Assembly (NCBI GenBank): GCA_963971535.1 | Contig: OZ020592.1 | Coordinates: 125,147,937-125,211,936, forward strand | Origin: Notolepis coatsorum | Taxonomy: Eukaryota > Chordata > Actinopteri > Aulopiformes > Paralepididae | Direction of reading: 5' to 3' | DNA length: 64,000 nt | Shown: positions 44,948-55,486 of the stretch, in pieces | Numbering within the stretch: the stretch's first letter is position 1 | How the letters are laid out: each line of letters begins with the position of its first letter | Position numbers and translations under genes: made by a program | Notes under the pieces: model-generated | The model's input: only the letters and a program-made list of their open reading frames with translations | The model's database searches: none | What the model was told of the DNA's origin: nothing

Positions 44948-45627
44948 CTTGACCCAGGACCTGTTGTTCCGCCCTCGCCATCTCGTCTGCTGACCCAGGA
45001 CCTGGTGTTCCGCCCTCGTCATCTCGTCTGCTGACCCAGGACCTGGTGTTCCGCCCTAGTCATCTCGTCTGCTGATCCAGGACCTGGTGTTCCGCCCTAG
45101 TCATCTCGTCTGCTGACCCAGGACCTGGTGTTCCGCCCTCGTCATCTCGTCTGCTGATCCAGGACCTGGTGTTCCGCCCTAGTCATCTCGTCTGCTGACC
45201 CAGGACCTGGTGTTCCGCCCTAGTCATCTCGTCTGCTGACCCAGGACCTGGTGTTCCGCCCTAGTCATCTCGTCTGCTGATCCAGGACCTGGTGTTGCCC
45301 CCTCGTCATCTCGTCTGCTGATCCAGGACCTGGTGTTCCGCCCTCGTCATCTCGTCTGCTGATCCAGGACCTGGTGTTGCCCCCTCGTCATCTCGTCTGC
45401 TGATCCAGGACCTGGTGTTCCGCCCTAGTCATCTCGTCTGCTGATCCAGGACCTGGTGTTCCGCCCTAGTCATCTCGTCTGCTGACCCAGGACCTGGTGT
45501 TCCGCCCTAGTCATCTCGTCTGCTGATCCAGGACCTGGTGTTCCGCCCTCGTCATCTCGTCTGCTGACCCAGGACCTGGTGTTCCGCCCTCGTCATCTCG
45601 TCTGCTGACTCAGGACCTGGTGTTCCG
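44948..45627 (+). repeat. 41-bp minisatellite
   Basis: About 16.5 copies of a 41-bp unit containing CAGGACCTGGTGTTCCGCCC and CATCTCGTCTGCTGA. Two units read TTGCCCCCT in place of TTCCGCCCT. Confidence 0.95.
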
Positions 45628-46131
45628 TGTTTTTCTGTGACCATCTGATGATCATTTCAGGGCGTCCTTGAAAGACATCGGGCTAAACTAGACTGTAGGA
45701 CAGCTTCCCGGATACAAAGTCAAAAGTGGCTTTTAACTTCCTGAAAAAACACCAACGCTACCCATCAGTAAGGAGTCACATGACACAATTCTGACAGTAA
45801 AACTCAATTTTTTCCAATGTGAAACCCAGTTTTCTTACTCAAGTGTTCTAATGGGCCCGGTATTGAAACTGTGGTTGGTCCAAATTTTGTGGTGAATGAG
45901 GAACTGTGGCTTATATGAAGAACTCAAACATGCTCAGGTTTCTCTGAGAAGATGATAAATAAACTAAAATGTGAACACATAAGAAAGACAAAGGGACGAC
46001 AAATGCAACATGGGTTTATTGTCAAATTGGTTCTTAAGACATGAACTTGATTGATGTATGAAATCTTAAAACTCTGTTGCAGTAAAGTGCAAATTAAAGC
46101 ATGTCACCCTGGGGGAGTCTCTGTACATTTT
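45628..46131. other. Gene-free stretch, nothing recognised
   Basis: No repeat or exon recognised. Whether the FEM1C transcript reaches this far cannot be told. Confidence 0.45.
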
Positions 46132-46855
46132 GTATGTGGTAGTGAACTGTCCGTCAGGTTAAACTCATTGTGTGGTAGTGAACTGTCCGTCAGGTTAAAC
46201 ACATTGTGTGGTAGTGAACTGTCCGTCAGGTTAAACTCATTGTGTGGTAGTGAACTGTCCGTCAGGTTAAACTCATTGTGTGGTAGTGAACTGTCCGTCA
46301 GGTTAAACTCATTGTGTGGTAGTGAACTGTCCGTCAGGTTAAACTCATTGTGTGGTAGTGAACTGTCCGTCAGGTTAAACTCATTGTGTGGTAGTGAACT
46401 GTCCGTCAGGTTAAACTCATTGTGTGGTAGTGAACTGTCCCGTCAGGTTAAACTCATTGTGTGGTAGTGAACTGTCCGTCAGGTTAAACTCATTGTGTGG
46501 TAGTGAACTGTCCGTCAGGTTAAACTCATTGTGTGGTAGTGAACTGTCCGTCAGGTTAAACTCATTGTGTGGTAGTGAACTGTCCGTCAGGTTAAACTCA
46601 TTGTGTGGTAGTGAACTGTCCGTCAGGTTAAACTCATTGTGTGGTAGTGAACTGTCCGTCAGGTTAAACTCATTGTGTGGTAGTGAACTGTCCCGTCAGG
46701 TTAAACTCATTGTGTGGTAGTGAACTGTCCGTCAGGTTAAACTCATTGTGTGGTAGTGAACCGTCAGTCAGGATAAACTCATTGTGTGGTACTGAACTGT
46801 CCGTCAGGTTAAACACATTGTGTGGTAGTGAACTGTCAGTCAGGTTAAACGCATC
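46132..46855 (+). repeat. 36-bp minisatellite
   Basis: 20 copies of a 36-bp unit containing GTGTGGTAGTGAACTGTCCG. The unit is a multiple of three with no stop, so it reads LCGSELSVRLNS repeatedly. Two units have an extra C that shifts the frame, which argues against coding. Confidence 0.95.
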
Positions 46856-48761
46856 GAAATACTAAGAATTATGAAAAGCCCTTTTTTTTTTAACCACACA
46901 TCTACAGCTATGTGCAAAGATATTTGACAAAGCTCGACTAGCCTCCCTCACTCGTTCTCTTTATCCCTCTTCAAAAATTGGATACAATTGGACGATAGTT
47001 GTACAAAAAGGCTTGAATTATCCAAGCTCTAGTCCGGGGTTTGTCTGAACTCTGGTAAAGGGGTATTCTGCGATGATATGGGGTTAAGAAGCTCCGATAG
47101 TGAGATTTGCTGTAAAAATAAATTAATAAATAAAAAAGTGTCAATTCAAACCCACACATGCAGTCAGCGGTGTTAGTAACCATCCTAATGCCGTTTGCTG
47201 ATCAAGCTTGTTAAAAAGAGCATTGCTGTTCAAAAGTTCGGCCATGTAAAAAAAACAAGAGACCTGTACACTCGGAAAGCCACAGACAGACATTTATTTG
47301 GCCATTGCAGTTTCTTGAGGCAGCCATGTTAGCTCCAAAACCCTGCTCCATGGTAACAATATAGCACCTGACCAAACTGTCTGCCTACGGTTCTGGAGTT
47401 CCAATCTATACTCAATTACGCAGCTCACTTTCTCACTCACTCACACTAGATCTGCTCGTTTAATCTAATTAAAATGTTGGCTTCCCACGATCATGAAAAC
47501 AAAAAAAGATACATAAAATGACTATTGCTCTCATTTTGTGTCTGGTTGTAAATGCAGCGCACCCTTCCTTCACAGTGGTGCGTTGTGCCCCCACCCCCCA
47601 AACATTAGTTTCAGTTGGTGTGGAGAAACGGATAGTAAAAACTAGGTTACAGCAGGTTAAGGGAAAGATACCCTCATATCACAATTTACAGACTAGAGCC
47701 TAAATCAGCCAGTAATTAAATTGTTTTGGTTCTTGATATTTAAATTTCTCCCCCACCACAAATATTAGAATTGGAACAGAGATTGGAATAAAACAATCGT
47801 GATTATGATCATAATCGAGCAGCACACGCACACACAGAGCATCACACAGTCATTCCACCCACTCCCTTATCAATACAATGGTTCTGCATCTTCTCCTTTG
47901 CATGAAGTACGGAGATCCGAGATATAAAGTTTAAAACGGCAGCGAGGAGGTAAACCCAACAGAAATCATAATGGATATTGCACAGAAAACAGTCTCTCAC
48001 TCAACAGCGTAGCCTGTGCATAGAAGAATAAAGCACTTCTGGTGTATGCAGACGTTAAACCTTCTCACCACATGGGGAACAAGGGGAAATGAGTCAATGT
48101 TATTCCACACAACTCTGAGAAGACTTTGTGGAACCACCACGAAAGCAAAATGTGTCGCAAAGCGCAAGGAAGAATAATTTGTACAATGAGAAAGAAAGGG
48201 TCCATGACGTATTGCAACATGGGTTAAAAAAAATAAGAAATTTTAAAAAAATCTTCCAACTCCCAGCATTTTGATTCGCCTCAATCTTTGCAATGCTCAG
48301 AGAGATAAACCACAAAGATGAGGCTGCAAATTAGCACTGGGGCAGCATGGAGAAAAATCTCTCAAGGATATTTCAATAAATAACTAAATGAAATATGGAA
48401 CAAAAAAATAAAATATTCCATGAAGCCCAAAAACTCATAATTGCTCAAATTTTAATGTGTGCATCAAAGAGGCCGCCATCGATAGGGTTCATGTTCATCA
48501 TCAACAGGCTTTCACTGAGAGGCGGAACAGAGGGGGTAAAGTTCAGTCGTTCCTCCATCCTCTTGTCCAATGGAAGGAGGAACTTTCTGTAAGAGCTAAT
48601 CATTGGTTCATCATCGTTTTTATAACGCTCACACCCACCCCCCACCCAAACGTCTGTCCATTCACTCGGCAAGGCAGCCCTCTACCCAGGATTCTAGCCA
48701 GCCGGTCAATTGCCCTCCCATTCATTCATCCATCCATCCACCCCTCCCACCCCTCCCGACA
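46856..48761 (-). other. fem1c: Presumed FEM1C 3' untranslated region
   Basis: The 1.9 kb after the FEM1C stop has no coding frame and no recognised transposon, unlike the flanking DNA, which suits a 3' UTR. It is G-rich just after the stop and A/T-rich further on, with several minus-strand AATAAA-like signals (for example 47298-47293 and 46020-46015 beyond the array). The exact end is not determined. Confidence 0.45.
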
Positions 48762-49026
48762 CTATCTGTGCAGCAGGACGAAGGCCTCCAGCTTCTCAGG
48801 GATGTTGCCCGGGTAGTGGAGGCTGTGCTTGATGATGGTCCGGGCAGCCAGACACTGCAGGGTGGTGTGGTTGATGGGCTGGATGAGGTTCTTGGCCAGC
48901 TCCTTCTCGTCCAGCAGGTCGCAGGCCGTCTGCTGGAGGGCGTTGGTGCTGTCGAAGTGCGTCCCGCCGGAGATCAGCAGGTTCATGATATCCTGGTGGT
49001 TGTTGGAGGCGGCCAGGTGCAGCGGG
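48762..49026 (-). CDS. fem1c: FEM1C, last coding exon
   Basis: The acceptor CTCCCAG lies just before 49026 and the frame ends in TAG at 48764-48762. It encodes 88 codons, starting with the last base of a split Ser codon: PLHLAASNNHQDIMNLL, then the last ankyrin helices, then TLQCLAARTI, which fits a BC box for Elongin C, and IPEKLEAFV, which fits a CUL2 box. The protein ends VLLHR. In FEM1 proteins this end docks the receptor onto CUL2-Elongin B/C. It is closer to FEM1C than to FEM1A or FEM1B from memory (NLIQPINHTTLQCLAAR). The minus strand and order agree with the three exons to the right. Confidence 0.92.
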
Positions 49027-49745
49027 CTGGGAGGACCAAGAAGACAGAGGAGAGAAGATGATGAGCGCCGGATAACAGATGGAACGGATCAAATATACCA
49101 GAATATATATATATTTATTTTGTATTATTATCGAACACTTTCAATGCCGGCCAGTGTTTTCCTTTTTACCCCCTTGAATGCCGCCACCCACTTCAATGTT
49201 AGCGTTAAAAACGCATAATCTATGTCTTAAATTATGGCTATGTGTCTAATCTGCCCGTCAACATTGTCGAAACGGATTGTTTTTTAATCTGTTCATTTCC
49301 GTTTTATAGCATTTCGAAAAGCTATCGTTTTCTCGAAAATTTCAGGAAAATAGAAAGATGCCGTCAAAAAACGACATTTACTGGAATATTCTCAAATACA
49401 CTAGAAATGTCATTTTTCAGCCTATTTATGAATCGTTTTCAAATAAACGCTAGATTATCGATAGTATACGTGTACTTATGCACACTATAGAAGCGAGCTG
49501 AGAAATCGATTCTCTCATTTCCTGATCAACGCGCACACACACACACACACCGTTATCTCAGTGAAAATAGCTCAGATTATCCTAAAACTGGCAACATAGA
49601 TTCCTTACCTTAGATCAGATGTTCTCCAAAAAGATTATTCCAATTCCTGATCACCATTCCAAATATCGATCGCGTTTATTGATTGATTATTGGCTACTGT
49701 AAATATATATTCCAGGTTGTTTTCCATCTCGCGATCACTTCCCTG

Positions 49746-50912
49746 TAGTGTTGTCACGATACTGGAATTTCGACTTCGATACGATACCTTGAAAAGTATC
49801 GATACTTTCAATACCAAAAAAAAATTTTTTTTTTTTTTTTTTTTAACAAATTTTGCTTTTGTTGCTGGTTGATTCTCCTCAGCTTCTCTCTGGTACTATA
49901 CGAGAAGATAAATACACTTTTAAAACCCTTTGTTTATCTTTAGATCAGAGAGAGAGAGAGAAAGAGAGTGGCTGCTAGAGATTTTAGGTCTACTGAGCGC
50001 ACCTTTCTAGTTATGACCCAGAGAGAGAGAGAGAGAGAGAGAGTTCTCCGGAGCTATGCTCGGAGCATTTATTAACGTTACATTTTCAACAACATTGCTG
50101 CTAATTAGACACTTCATGGAGGCGGGGTAACGTTGTGTCGAGTTCATGTGTGTACTGGTGTAGGATGGGCTCCGGCTCCGCTAGACCTAACGTTGGAAAC
50201 GGGGTAGTTGTGTCGAGTTCATGTGTGTACTTGTGTAGTGGGCTCGGCTTGACGTTACTCTGTTTCCATGAAGTAATAGGTGGCCAGCTAGCTAGCATTA
50301 AGCTAACGGAGGAACGACAGCTAAAGTGCACTTTCTTCAACCTCGAACCTAAATTCCTTAGCAACCCGTGTTACCAAGTAAACAAATCACGGAACGATAG
50401 CCAGTTAGGCTGCACCAGCCTAGTACTACTAACGTTAGCTCCCAGAACGATAGACAGTTAGCCCGCACCAGCCTAGTACTACTAACATTAGCTCCCAGAA
50501 CGATAGCCAGTTAGCCCGCACCAGCCTAGTACTACTAACGTTAGCCGCCAGAACGATAGCCAGTTAGCCCGCACCAGCCTAGTACTACTAACGTTAGCTC
50601 CCAGAACGATAGCCACGACAGCTAACGTTAGCTAATAATAGCGTTGTTTACAAACTGAAGACAGGGCTGCGCTGCCCGGCTGTGAGGGGGGAGGAGGCTG
50701 CAGCAGCTTGTGTCTGTTGCTCTGAGCGAGGAGGAGGAGGAGGCGGAAGGGCAAGGCTCTGGCAGCGCGTCTGTCTGTCAACAACTTGCGGGAGCAAGCC
50801 AGCTGGTACCGATACTGCAGAAAGTATCGGTACTTCGGGAAATGAGTATCGAAGCCGTTTTAAATATTCAGTATCGATATGTATCGATACTTCGATATTT
50901 TTGACAACACTA
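49746..50912. mobile_element. hAT-type element with exact 8-bp TSD
   Basis: Termini TAGTGTTGTCACGATAC and, inverted, TAGTGTTGTCAAAAATATCG. The exact TSD CTTCCCTG lies at 49738-49745 and 50913-50920. Internal GA runs (49948-50043) and a 53-bp array. No transposase. A scrap of the same family is at 63893. Confidence 0.9.
50389..50640 (+). repeat. 53-bp minisatellite inside the hAT element
   Basis: About 4.5 copies of a unit containing AGAACGATAGCCAGTTAGCC and CCTAGTACTACTAACGTTAG. Confidence 0.92.
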
Positions 50913-51359
50913 CTTCCCTGTTCATCAGATCCCTCGCCAGCATAGTGGAGCGAGGAGGCTTCCCCCCCCCACACATCCACCAGTGTAATCGAATGGGGTG
51001 CAGTTACACAGGGATAGACGATAGGGGCGGTATTTTCCCATTGGAGCTCAGAGAGAGGCTGCTGTACTAACGGGAGGCTCGGTTGATGAAATATGAATTC
51101 AGATCGCTAATAAAAATACAAAAACGACATTGTCGGCTCTCAACGGGGGGCATGAAATAACGACATATAGCGTCGTCGGCATTGAAAGTGTTAAGGGAGC
51201 CTACTTGTAGAGCCTACTGTCCTGACTGACTATAGACCCTACTGTTGTGGTTGTTGTGCCAGGCAGGGAGGCTGTGTGCTGGAGAGCGTGAATGCAAGTC
51301 GTGTGGCTAGCTTCTGATTGATGGCGAGCTAGCACCCTTTTCCCATTACTTTGAACCAT

Positions 51360-51446
51360 GAACTAAAAGGCTCATTATCATACAAACAAGAGACTAAACA
51401 CGTTTAGCAATTATGCCACAACAATGTGGAACGCCCTACCCACAGC
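51360..51446 (+). pseudogene. Short LINE C-terminal scrap
   Basis: Translates in one frame to a stretch resembling TTMWNALPT, the same region as AMTAWNSLPPAL near 34628. It is cut by the hAT element. Too short for family assignment. Confidence 0.4.
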
Positions 51447-51594
51447 CAGGGAGCGAAATTAACTTTTTGACCACCGGCCAGTGGCGGGTAGATGGGAAGA
51501 GTCTACCCGCCAAGCAGGCACGTGCACACATAGAGGCCAAGGGGTGCCTGAGCACCTGCCTTTTTGAGCCTCATCAAAAAAGTGCCCTTTTTGA

Positions 51595-51633
<39 letters not shown>

Positions 51634-53267
51634 GTTACGCATATAGACTGCCTTTCCAACTGAAAAATGTAGAATCAAAATATTAGGTAAAGAGAGAGAG
51701 ATGCCCCATATTCCATTGCAGTTTGCACGGCCTCCTCAGCATGCCTCTCCGCGGACCTATATATTTTATGCATAGCGTGGGTGGTGATGATGATGATGAT
51801 AGAAACCGCTGTTGAATGCTGGTATTACACTCATTGAGGGACACAAAGAAGTCAAGTCTGATGGGATTTGGGAATCTCAAATACAAATCGGGATTGGAAT
51901 AAAAAATGCATTTATATTAAACAATACAGAATATACAGCACTTCTTGGGGTCTGTAGGGTAAGCACTTATTCCCTCCCCCCTGAACATTTATGGAGATGT
52001 ATGGGCCTTTTAAGTCAGTGATAAAAGTGTCTTTCAAGGATAAGTGAGCTCCTGCACTGATTATTATAGTTCAATATTCAATATTTGATCACCAAAACCC
52101 CCCAAAAAGCATAAAAAGGGGGCCCCCGCCCGAAAAGGGCCCTTAAAAATCGCGCTCGCGCACTACGCGCGCTCGCTTAATATATACACACAAGTGTAGT
52201 GCCCTTTTCAGCCTTTGAGCACCTGCCCCTCTAAAGTCCTGTGCACGTCCCTGCCGCCAAGCATATTTCTTACCTGCCAAACATTTTTTGATTAAAAAAA
52301 AATATATATATATTTTATATAATTTTTTTTTTAAATAAAATATATATTATATAATCATACTTGTAGTTGTATTATCTGCGAGACATCGCCACCACGCAAT
52401 AAGTCAAAATGCTTGCTATCTGCAAACAGCTCCACTGTCTGTGTGTGTATACTTGAGTAGCCTCCAGCTCCAGCAAGGATTCTCCGGCCCTGCAGCTAGA
52501 CCCTATATTCAGCTAGACCCTACATTCAGCATGCAAGGATTCTCCGGCGATGCAGCTGGACCCATTTATAACGTTACTGTTCTTGTGTCAAATCACATTC
52601 AACATGCCCTCAGCTAGAATACGCATTCAATCAATGTTATAAGACATTGATATCAGGAGCTATCTGTAGCTACTGCTAGCCCGGTAGATAACGTTAAGAC
52701 AATTTAGTTTACTGGGACAAATCGACTAACGTGAGCTAGCTAACGCGAGCTAACGAGGGAACGGAGGTATTATGCACTCGAGTCGACTATTGCTGGAGCA
52801 TTTGTTGATATCAGCAGCTATCAGTAGCTAGCCAGCTAGATACCGTTAGACAATGCCTCGTCATGTATTAAACTAAAAGTGAATAGTTGACTGGGTCATT
52901 GTTTAAACAGTAACGGAGGTCCGCTCTTCTAGAGCAGACTGCCTGTGTTGACATGAGCACTGCGAGCAGAAGCCCTTAGCCAATAGTATCCCGCTGCAGG
53001 GCTGGGCGGATATGACTCGTTGCCACGTTTTTTTTCAAAATAAGAGTATCATACGAACCTAATTGTTGCTAACTGCCAGAGCCATCGATATTATGACTGG
53101 AGATACGCTTGGGGCGGAAATGAGACCCGCACAGATTTTCAAAATAAGAGTATCGTTATGAACTTGCTTGATTACACGTCACACGGCGGGCAGCCCTCTA
53201 AGTGTCAAGCGCCAACGGTAAAAACTGACCGCCCCTGGCGGGCGGCAGGCTTTAGTTTCGGTCCCTG
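51447..53267. mobile_element. hAT-type element hosting another hAT copy
   Basis: Termini CAGGGAGCGAAATTAACTTT and, inverted, CAGGGACCGAAACTAAAG. The flanks CCCACAGC (51439-51446) and TCCACAGC (53268-53275) fit an 8-bp TSD with one change. Internal sequence has GCTAACG motifs and no transposase. It contains the fresh hAT copy at 51515. Confidence 0.8.
51515..52253 (+). mobile_element. hAT-type non-autonomous element, copy 2, exact TSD
   Basis: 739 bp, near-identical to 33883-34620, with the same termini (CAGGCACGTGCACACATAG, CTGTGCACGTCCCTG). Its own exact TSD CCGCCAAG lies at 51507-51514 and 52254-52261. I see differences only around the T run. Confidence 0.93.
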
Positions 53268-53275
53268 TCCACAGC

Positions 53276-54152
53276 CGTCAAATTTGAATCCTCAGTGTTT
53301 CCCACAGGATTTAGTGAGACTGTGGTGGTGGGTGAACCTCGGCCCCTCTAGGGGGGGTCGGTAGGCATGCACCCCCAGGATTTTTTATTTTTTTTAGTTT
53401 TAAAGTTAAATGCATCAATCTGGTGCACTTTGAGAGCAAAATTAAGAGGCTAGATCTATGATGAACTTTGTGCTCAAAACACAAAATCGACTAGACACGA
53501 CTAGAGCATACATTTGAGCCATCAAAGAAATTAAGCAAAAGTGGTTACCTTTGTTGACATTTTTTTTTAAAGTATAAAAAAGTATTAAAAAAAAGTGTAA
53601 TTACATTTTTTCTTTTTTTTTATAAAATATAAATCAAAATATTATATAAACATAATCAAATTGACGGAAATCCGTCTCAAGACGGAACGCTTTAATGCCT
53701 GTACATAAGATATCAGGCTATGAAAACAGTTTTCCAGCTAATTCCTCTATGCTGGAACTTAAAAAACAGGAATCTGGCAACCACTAAAGAGAAATGAGAG
53801 TAGAAACTACTTTTACTTCAGCGTGTTCAAACCTCTGTTACTCTATTTCATTAGCACTAAAAGTGATTTTCCTTTTTTGCTTTAGTACAGTCAGAATGTT
53901 ACCTTTCAAAAGAGACCAGGCTCATGCATGTGCTGTAAGTATAAAGCTAAGCTTTGCAAAAAAAGTATGCAGTCATAAAAAACTGCCACTTTTTGGGATG
54001 CTTGTTAAGAGGTTAAACTTGACCGCAAAGTCACAGAGAAAAGGAGCTAGAAATGAGTGCACAACATTTCGTAGCGCAAAATAACGATAAAGACGTTTTT
54101 TTCTCCTCAGCTCTTTATCGGCAGAATGGAAGAGAAGAGACGCGCCGCAGAC
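53276..54152. other. FEM1C intron, with a hAT-like terminus
   Basis: CAGTGTTTCCCACAGGATTT at about 53293 matches a fish hAT terminus. The partner end was not found. The rest is A/T-rich without a recognised element. Confidence 0.5.
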
Positions 54153-54329
54153 CTGTTGTTGTCCTCGTCACGGCTGTCGACGTCGGCTCCGCACTCCAGC
54201 AGGATGGAGGCCACGGTGAGGGAGGGGAACTTGCAGACGGGGTAGCGGCCCACGCAGGTGGTGTTGCGGTCCACTGCTAGGTGCAGAGGGCTGTAGCCGT
54301 TTTTACCGAGAGGGCGGAGCTTCAGGAAC
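54153..54329 (-). CDS. fem1c: FEM1C, penultimate coding exon (ankyrin repeats)
   Basis: 177 bp, entering in phase 2 after a TGTAG acceptor and leaving in phase 2 at a GT donor (AACAACAG then GTCTGC). It encodes FLKLRPLGKNGYSPLHLAV, DRNTTCVGRYPVCKFPSL and VASILLECGADVDSRDEDNN, which is the C-terminal ankyrin pair of FEM1C. Joined to its neighbours it restores FLKL after ETIYR and SPLHLAA after DNN. The intron upstream of it is 5.6 kb and the one downstream 5.1 kb, both filled with transposons. A partial copy of this exon lies at 54387-54448. Confidence 0.92.
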
Positions 54330-54334
54330 CTACA

Positions 54335-54358
54335 GGGGGGGGGGGGGGGGGGGGGGGG
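54335..54358 (-). promoter_or_regulatory. Poly-C splice acceptor tract of FEM1C
   Basis: A run of 24 G on the plus strand gives a C24 pyrimidine tract ending five bases (TGTAG) before the exon at 54329. Homopolymers of this length vary in copy number and are also error-prone in assembly. Confidence 0.75.
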
Positions 54359-54386
54359 CGAGAGGAGGAACGGAGGGTTAGGGTTA

Positions 54387-54448
54387 GCCAGGTGCAGAGG
54401 GCTGTAAGTAACCGTTCTTACCCAGAGGGCGGAGCTTCAGGAACCTAC
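54387..54448 (-). pseudogene. Partial duplicate of the FEM1C penultimate exon
   Basis: On the minus strand it starts GTAG then GTTCCTGAAGCTCCGCCCTC as in the true exon, and runs to GCCCTCTGCACCTGGC, copying about the first 55 bases plus the acceptor. It has several changes, including an insertion (TTACTTACAG) that breaks the frame. It contains GGTAAGAA, a good donor-like site that the true exon has in weaker form (GGTAAAAA). Confidence 0.85.
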
Positions 54449-54482
54449 GGGGAGGGAAGGGAGAGGGGAGGAACGGAGGCCT

Positions 54483-54603
54483 TTAACCCTTTCACTGCCA
54501 CACTACAGAAGGTTAACCCTTTACTATCACACTACCAACGGTAACCGTCGGTAGTGTGATAGTAAAGGGTTAACCTTCTGTAGTGTGGCAGTGAAAGGGT
54601 TAA
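54483..54603. repeat. TTAACCC foldback element, 59-bp arms
   Basis: The arms at 54483-54541 and 54545-54603 are inverted copies with a single mismatch and a 3-base loop. They start with TTAACCCTTTCACTGCCACA and carry a second CCCTTTACTATCACACTA block inside. It lies in the FEM1C intron and matches the design of 22327-22447. Confidence 0.92.
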
Positions 54604-54848
54604 CCTAATTCAAGGGTGTCGCTGAGTGCTCGGCCCTGCGTGGGACGGACCCGAGATGTGGGAGAGTCCTATTTCTAGGGGGGGGATGGCGGGAGGTCCC
54701 TCTTATGGGGGTCTGGGAGGCTGAACGCAGCCGTATTCAAGGGGCCCATGTTAGTATATTGTTATGTTATTGATGTCATTGTAAGTATTGTCTAAGTGTT
54801 GTATGTCTATAAACGTTAATAAAAATGTAAGTTAAAAAAAATAAAAAA

Positions 54849-54916
54849 GTTAACCTTCTGTGTGTAGTCGCAGTGAAAGGGTTAACCATTTGGTAGTGCG
54901 GCAGTGAAAGGGTTAA
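54849..54916. repeat. TTAACCC half-sites
   Basis: Two further minus-oriented CAGTGAAAGGGTTAA blocks without the inverted partner. Confidence 0.8.
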
Positions 54917-55486
54917 GTTAAAGGGCGCCGCTCAGCACTGGTTACACGACGCCAGTGGACTTTTCTCCGTACGTGCAAATACTTCTAAATGTCTGCATGC
55001 CATACTTGTTTTTCATTGGGAGTATGATTAACAGTTTTACTGAAATTAAGATTATTTTCTATAGACTATACGTTTGCTGTGCCCGACGGACCTACTGTGT
55101 GCATGAGGTGAAAATGTACAGGCGACATTCTGTTGGGTTCTGTTGCAGGGCAGTTATTGCATGCTGGTGCGAGTGGCCTTGTTGCGATATAATTAGCCTT
55201 GGCAATGTGTGTGCGGAGCACATATAGCCTAGTTGATTGCCTTGGTTTGCATCCAGTCAACCCTGACAAAGTGCAGTGTTCACCTATATTATAACATGGT
55301 TGCATCAGAAAACGTAAATAAAAGTACTTAATCGCATAGTTAGTTTAATTACCAATCACACTTACATTTTTCGCTGATACGAAACATAAATATATTACTT
55401 GGCTATAACATTAGTCATAATCATGTACCTTTTTCCTGTGGTTGATATGTACTACTACTTTATTTACATATTCTAAGCGAGATCAG

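Larger units (their letters stand above)
49132..51194. mobile_element. TTAA (piggyBac-like) MITE, copy B, with nested hAT
   Basis: Lies in the FEM1C intron. Inverted termini AACACTTTCAATGCCGG (left) and AACACTTTCAATGCCGACGA (right, minus strand), with TTAA at 51191-51194 on the right and a decayed site on the left. Internal sequence matches copy A at 35888 (AACATTGTCGAAACGGATT, TAGATTATCGATAGTATA). It is enlarged by a hAT element at 49746. Confidence 0.78.

Noticed and set aside
44948-45627. CRISPR-like regular repeat
   Set aside because: The units are contiguous with no unique spacers, and the DNA is vertebrate.
46051-46865. LCGSELSVRLNS repeat protein
   Set aside because: 36-bp minisatellite; two units carry an extra base, so the frame is not kept.
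48603-49218. Plus-strand 152- and 129-codon frames
   Set aside because: Antisense of the last FEM1C exon and its flank.
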